Positions 61,011 through 64,000 of a DNA stretch of 64,000 nt are shown here, in pieces (the first letter of the stretch is position 1; each line of letters starts with the position of its first letter). The DNA is taken from assembly GCF_051401765.1 (NCBI RefSeq), contig NW_027480464.1:186001-250000 (forward strand), given 5' to 3'. Source of the stretch: Calliopsis andreniformis. Lineage: Eukaryota; Arthropoda; Insecta; Hymenoptera; Andrenidae. Below the pieces are notes generated by a model. The model worked only from the letters and a program-made list of their open reading frames with translations, did not search any database and was not told the origin of the DNA. The position numbers were made by a program, and so were the translations under genes.

Positions 61011-64000
61011 TCAATCCTCAATCCACAATCCTCAATCCTCAATCTTCAATCCTCTATACTCAATCTTCAATCCTCAATCCTCAATTCTCAATCCTCAATG
61101 CTCAATACTCAATCGTCAATCCTCAGTCCTCAATCCCCAATCCTCAATCTTCAATCCTCAATCCTCAATCCTCAATCCTCAATCCTCAATCTTCAATCCT
61201 CAAAACTCAATCTTCAATCCTCAATCCACAATCCTCAATTCTCAATCCACAATCCTCAATCCTCAGACTTCAAACACCAATACTCAACCCTCAGTCCTCG
61301 CCCTCAATCCGCAACCCTCAATCCTCAATCCTCAATCTTCAATCATTAATATTCAATCTTCAATCCTCAATCCTCAATCCTCAATCCTCAACTCTCAACA
61401 CTCAATGTTCAATCCTCAATACCCAATCCTCAGTCTTCAATCCTCAATCCCCAATCCTCAATCCTCAATCCTCAATTCTCAGTCCTCAATCCTCAATCTT
61501 CAATCCTCAATACTCAATCTTCAATCCTCAATCCTCAATCCTCAATCTTCAATCCTCAATACTGAATCTTCTATCCTCAATCTCCAATCCTCAATGTTCA
61601 ATCCGCAATACCCAACCCTCAACCCTGAACACGCAGTCCCCAATCCTCAATATTCAATCCTCAATCCTCAGTCCTCAATCCACAATCCTCAACGGTCAAT
61701 GCTCAATACTCAATCTTCAATGCTCATTCCTCAATCCTCAATCCTCAATTCTCAATCCTCAATCGTCAACATTCAATCCTCAATACTCAATCTTCAATCC
61801 TCATTCCTCAATGTTCAATCCTCAATACCCAATCTTCAGTCTTCAATCCTCAATCCTCAATCCTCAATCCTCAATCCTCAATACTCAGTCCTCAATCCTC
61901 AGGCTTCAATCCTCAATACTCAATCTTCAATCCTCAATCCTCAATCCTCAATCCTCAATCTTCAATCCTCAATACTGAATCTTCAATGCTCAATCCTCAA
62001 TCCTCAATCCTCAGTCCTCAATCCTCAATCACCTATCCTCAACACCCAATCCTCAACCATCAATCCTCTATGTTCAATCCGCAATACCCAATCCTCAATC
62101 TTCAACCCTCAACCCTCAATCCTCAATCCTCAATCCTCAGTATTCAATCTTCAATCCTCAATACTCAATCTTCAATCCTCAATCCTCAATAATCAATCCT
62201 CAATCCACATTCTTCAATCCTCAACACCCAATCCTCAATCTACAATCCTCAATCTTCAGTCCTCAATTCTAAATCCTCAATCCTCAATCCTCAGACCTCA
62301 AACATCAATACTCAACCCTCAGTCCTCGTCCTCAATCCACAACCCTCAATCCTCGATCCTCAATCTTCAATAATCAATATTCAATCTTCAATCCTCAATC
62401 TTCAATCCTCAATCCTCAATCCTCAATCCTCAATCCTCAATCTTCAATCCTCAATACTCAATCTTCAATCATCAATCCTCAATCCTCAATCCTCAATCCT
62501 CAATACTCCGTCCTCAATCCTCAATCTTCAATCCTCTATACTCAATCTTCAATCCTCAATCCTCAATCCTTAATCCTCAATCTTCAATCCTCAATACTGA
62601 ATCTTCAATCCTCGATCCTCAATCCTCAATCCTCAATCCTCATTCTTCAATCCTCAACACCCAATCCTCAATCTACAATCCTCAATCTTCAGTCCTCAAT
62701 TCTAAATCCTCAATCCTCAATCCTCAGACCTCAAACATCAATACTCAACCCTCAGTCCTCGTCCTCAATCCACAACCCTCAATCCTCGATCCTCAATCTT
62801 CAATAATCAATATTCAATCTTCAATCCTCAATCTTCAATCCTCAATCCTCAATCCTCAATCCTGAATCCTCAACCTTCAATCCTCAATACTCAATCTTCA
62901 ATCCTCAATCCACAATCCTCAATTCTCAATCCTCAATCCTCAATCCTCAATATTCAATCCTCAATACTCAATCTGCAATCCTCAATCCTCAGTCCTCAAT
63001 TCTCAATCCTCAATCCTCAATCCTCAGTCCTCACTCCTCAATCCTCATTCTTCAATCCTCAATATGGAATCCACAATCTTCAATCCTCAATCCTCAGTCC
63101 TCAATTCTCAATCCTCAATCCTCAATCCTCAGACTTCAAGCACCAATACTGAACCCTCAGTCCTCGTCCTCAATCCACAACCCTCAATCCTCGATCCTCA
63201 ATCTTCAATCACTAATATTCAATCTTCAATCCTCAATCCTCAATCCTCAATCCTCAACCCTCAATCCTCAACGTTCAATCCTCAATACCCAATCCTCAGT
63301 CTTCCATCCTCAATCCTCAATACTCAATCCTCAATCCTCAATACTCCGTCCTCAATCCTCAATCTTCAATCCTCTATACTCAATCTTCAATCCTCAATCC
63401 TCAATACTTAATCCTCAATCTTCAATCCTCAATACTGAATCTTCAATCCTCAATCCTCAATCCTCATTCCTCAATCCTCATTCTTCAATCCTCAACACCC
63501 AATCCTCAACCTTCAATCCTCAATGTTCAATCCGCAATACCCAATCCTCAATCTTCAATCCTCAACCCTCAATCCTCAATCCTCAATCCTCAATCCTCGA
63601 TCTTCAATCCTCAATACTCAATCTTCAATCCTCAATCCTCAATCCTCAATCCTCAATCCACATTCTTCAATCCTCAACACCCAATCCTCTATCTTCAATC
63701 CTCCATCCTCAGTCCTCAATACTCAATCCTCAATCCTCAGACCTCAAACATCAATACTGAACCCTCAGTCCTCGTCCTCAATCCACAACCCTCAATCCTC
63801 TATCCTCAATCTTCAGTCATCAATATTCAATTTTCAATCCTCAATCCTCAGTCCTCAATACTCAATCCACAATCCTCAATGATCAATCCTCAATACCCAA
63901 ACCTCAATCTTCAATCCTCAATCCTCAATCCTCAATCCTCAATCCTCAATCCTCAATCCTCAATATTCAACGCACAACCCTCAGCCATCAATCCTCAATC

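Larger units (their letters stand above)
1..64000. repeat. Heptamer satellite array (TCAATCC)n filling the window
   Basis: Every part of the window reads as tandem 7-bp units related to TCAATCC (GGATTGA on the other strand). Common variants are TCAATCT, TCAATAC, TCAACCC, TCAGTCC, TCAAACC, TCCTGAA-type units and CCAATCC. Even the most divergent stretches stay in the 7-bp register. The + strand has almost no G. The array runs off both window ends, so its full length is unknown. No unrelated insert was seen. Long homogeneous satellites of this kind are known from eukaryotic heterochromatin; centromeric or subtelomeric location is inference only. Confidence 0.98.
59150..64000. repeat. Right-hand family A unit, entering a second copy
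   Basis: Family A returns with two GAATTC landmarks and the TTCTAAATCC marker. The ATG-bearing unit at 59196 recurs at 63523 (4,327 bp), close to the 4,377 bp of the left-hand A units. Relative to A3 it has lost 350 bp (50 heptamers) before the T module at 60594 and gained about 307 bp between 61405 and 63523. The window ends inside the next unit. Confidence 0.88.

Noticed and set aside
547..63882. Many + strand open frames of 60-750 codons as protein-coding genes
   Set aside because: All read the same low-complexity SILNPQS repeat, overlap in several frames, start and stop at random substitutions and are shuffled with the repeat blocks. The repeat itself makes every + frame open.
1..64000. 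CRISPR array
   Set aside because: Repeats are 7-bp units in direct contact with no spacers, leader or cas genes.
1..64000. Telomere repeat tract
   Set aside because: The - strand unit TTGAGGA differs from TTTAGGG, TTAGGG and other usual telomere units, and the layered higher-order structure is unlike a terminal telomere. A subtelomeric location is still possible.
1..64000. Functional centromere with CENP-B boxes
   Set aside because: I saw no sequence like the CENP-B box on either strand by eye. Centromere function cannot be judged from repeats alone.
1..64000. tRNA, rRNA or small RNA genes, terminators and promoters
   Set aside because: No hairpin with a T-run, no tRNA-like cloverleaf and no departure from heptamer DNA was found. 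With almost no G on the + strand, stable GC-paired RNA folds are unlikely.

Overview
The whole 64 kb window is one satellite DNA array. Its basic unit is a 7-bp repeat: TCAATCC on the + strand, GGATTGA on the - strand. I found no convincing protein-coding gene, tRNA, rRNA, promoter, transposon, CRISPR array or replication origin. An uninterrupted array this long and this layered is typical of eukaryotic heterochromatin (pericentromeric, subtelomeric or chromosome-arm satellite). The sequence itself does not tell me the taxon. The + strand is almost free of G and the - strand almost free of C.

Structure at three scales. (1) Heptamers: about 8,540 units can be counted between positions 1204 and 60901. 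Nearly all variation is substitution (TCAATCT, TCAATAC, TCAACCC, TCAGTCC and so on). The only length variant I found repeatedly is a 6-bp unit (TCGTCC, TCATCC or TCATAC), always in a related context. (2) Modules of about 150-1,500 bp recognised by diagnostic substitutions. The most useful are a 154-bp divergent 'landmark' with 29 copies and a 'T module' (containing TCAATCACCTATCC) with about 31 copies. (3) Higher-order units made by duplicating blocks of modules: 105, 735, 1,314, 1,700, 2,378, 4,026, 4,370, 6,192 and 6,320 bp.

Layout. 1-1635 is a divergent left block. 1636 to about 20840 is family A, whose landmarks carry GAATTC; it has a 6,320-bp super-unit, a second copy enlarged by an internal 2,378-bp duplication, then 4,370-bp units. 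About 20841-24000 is a mosaic transition. About 24000-55700 is family B: a 735-bp duplication, a 6,192-bp duplication (26.8-39.2 kb) with a third partial copy, a 4,026/2,712-bp pair (41.5-48.3 kb) and a 1,700-bp tandem pair (49.4-52.8 kb). About 55700-59150 mixes A and B traits, and 59150-64000 returns to family A. The order is therefore A-B-A.

The open reading frames on the + strand are a by-product of the repeat. Three heptamers make seven codons, so every + frame reads the same cyclic peptide SILNPQS without a stop, while the - strand has a TGA every 21 nt in every frame. Stops and ATGs on the + strand come from scattered substitutions. I therefore annotate repeats, not genes. Block edges are good to within one to several tens of bases, because neighbouring heptamers are identical. 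Copies were compared by eye at marker positions, not by full alignment.
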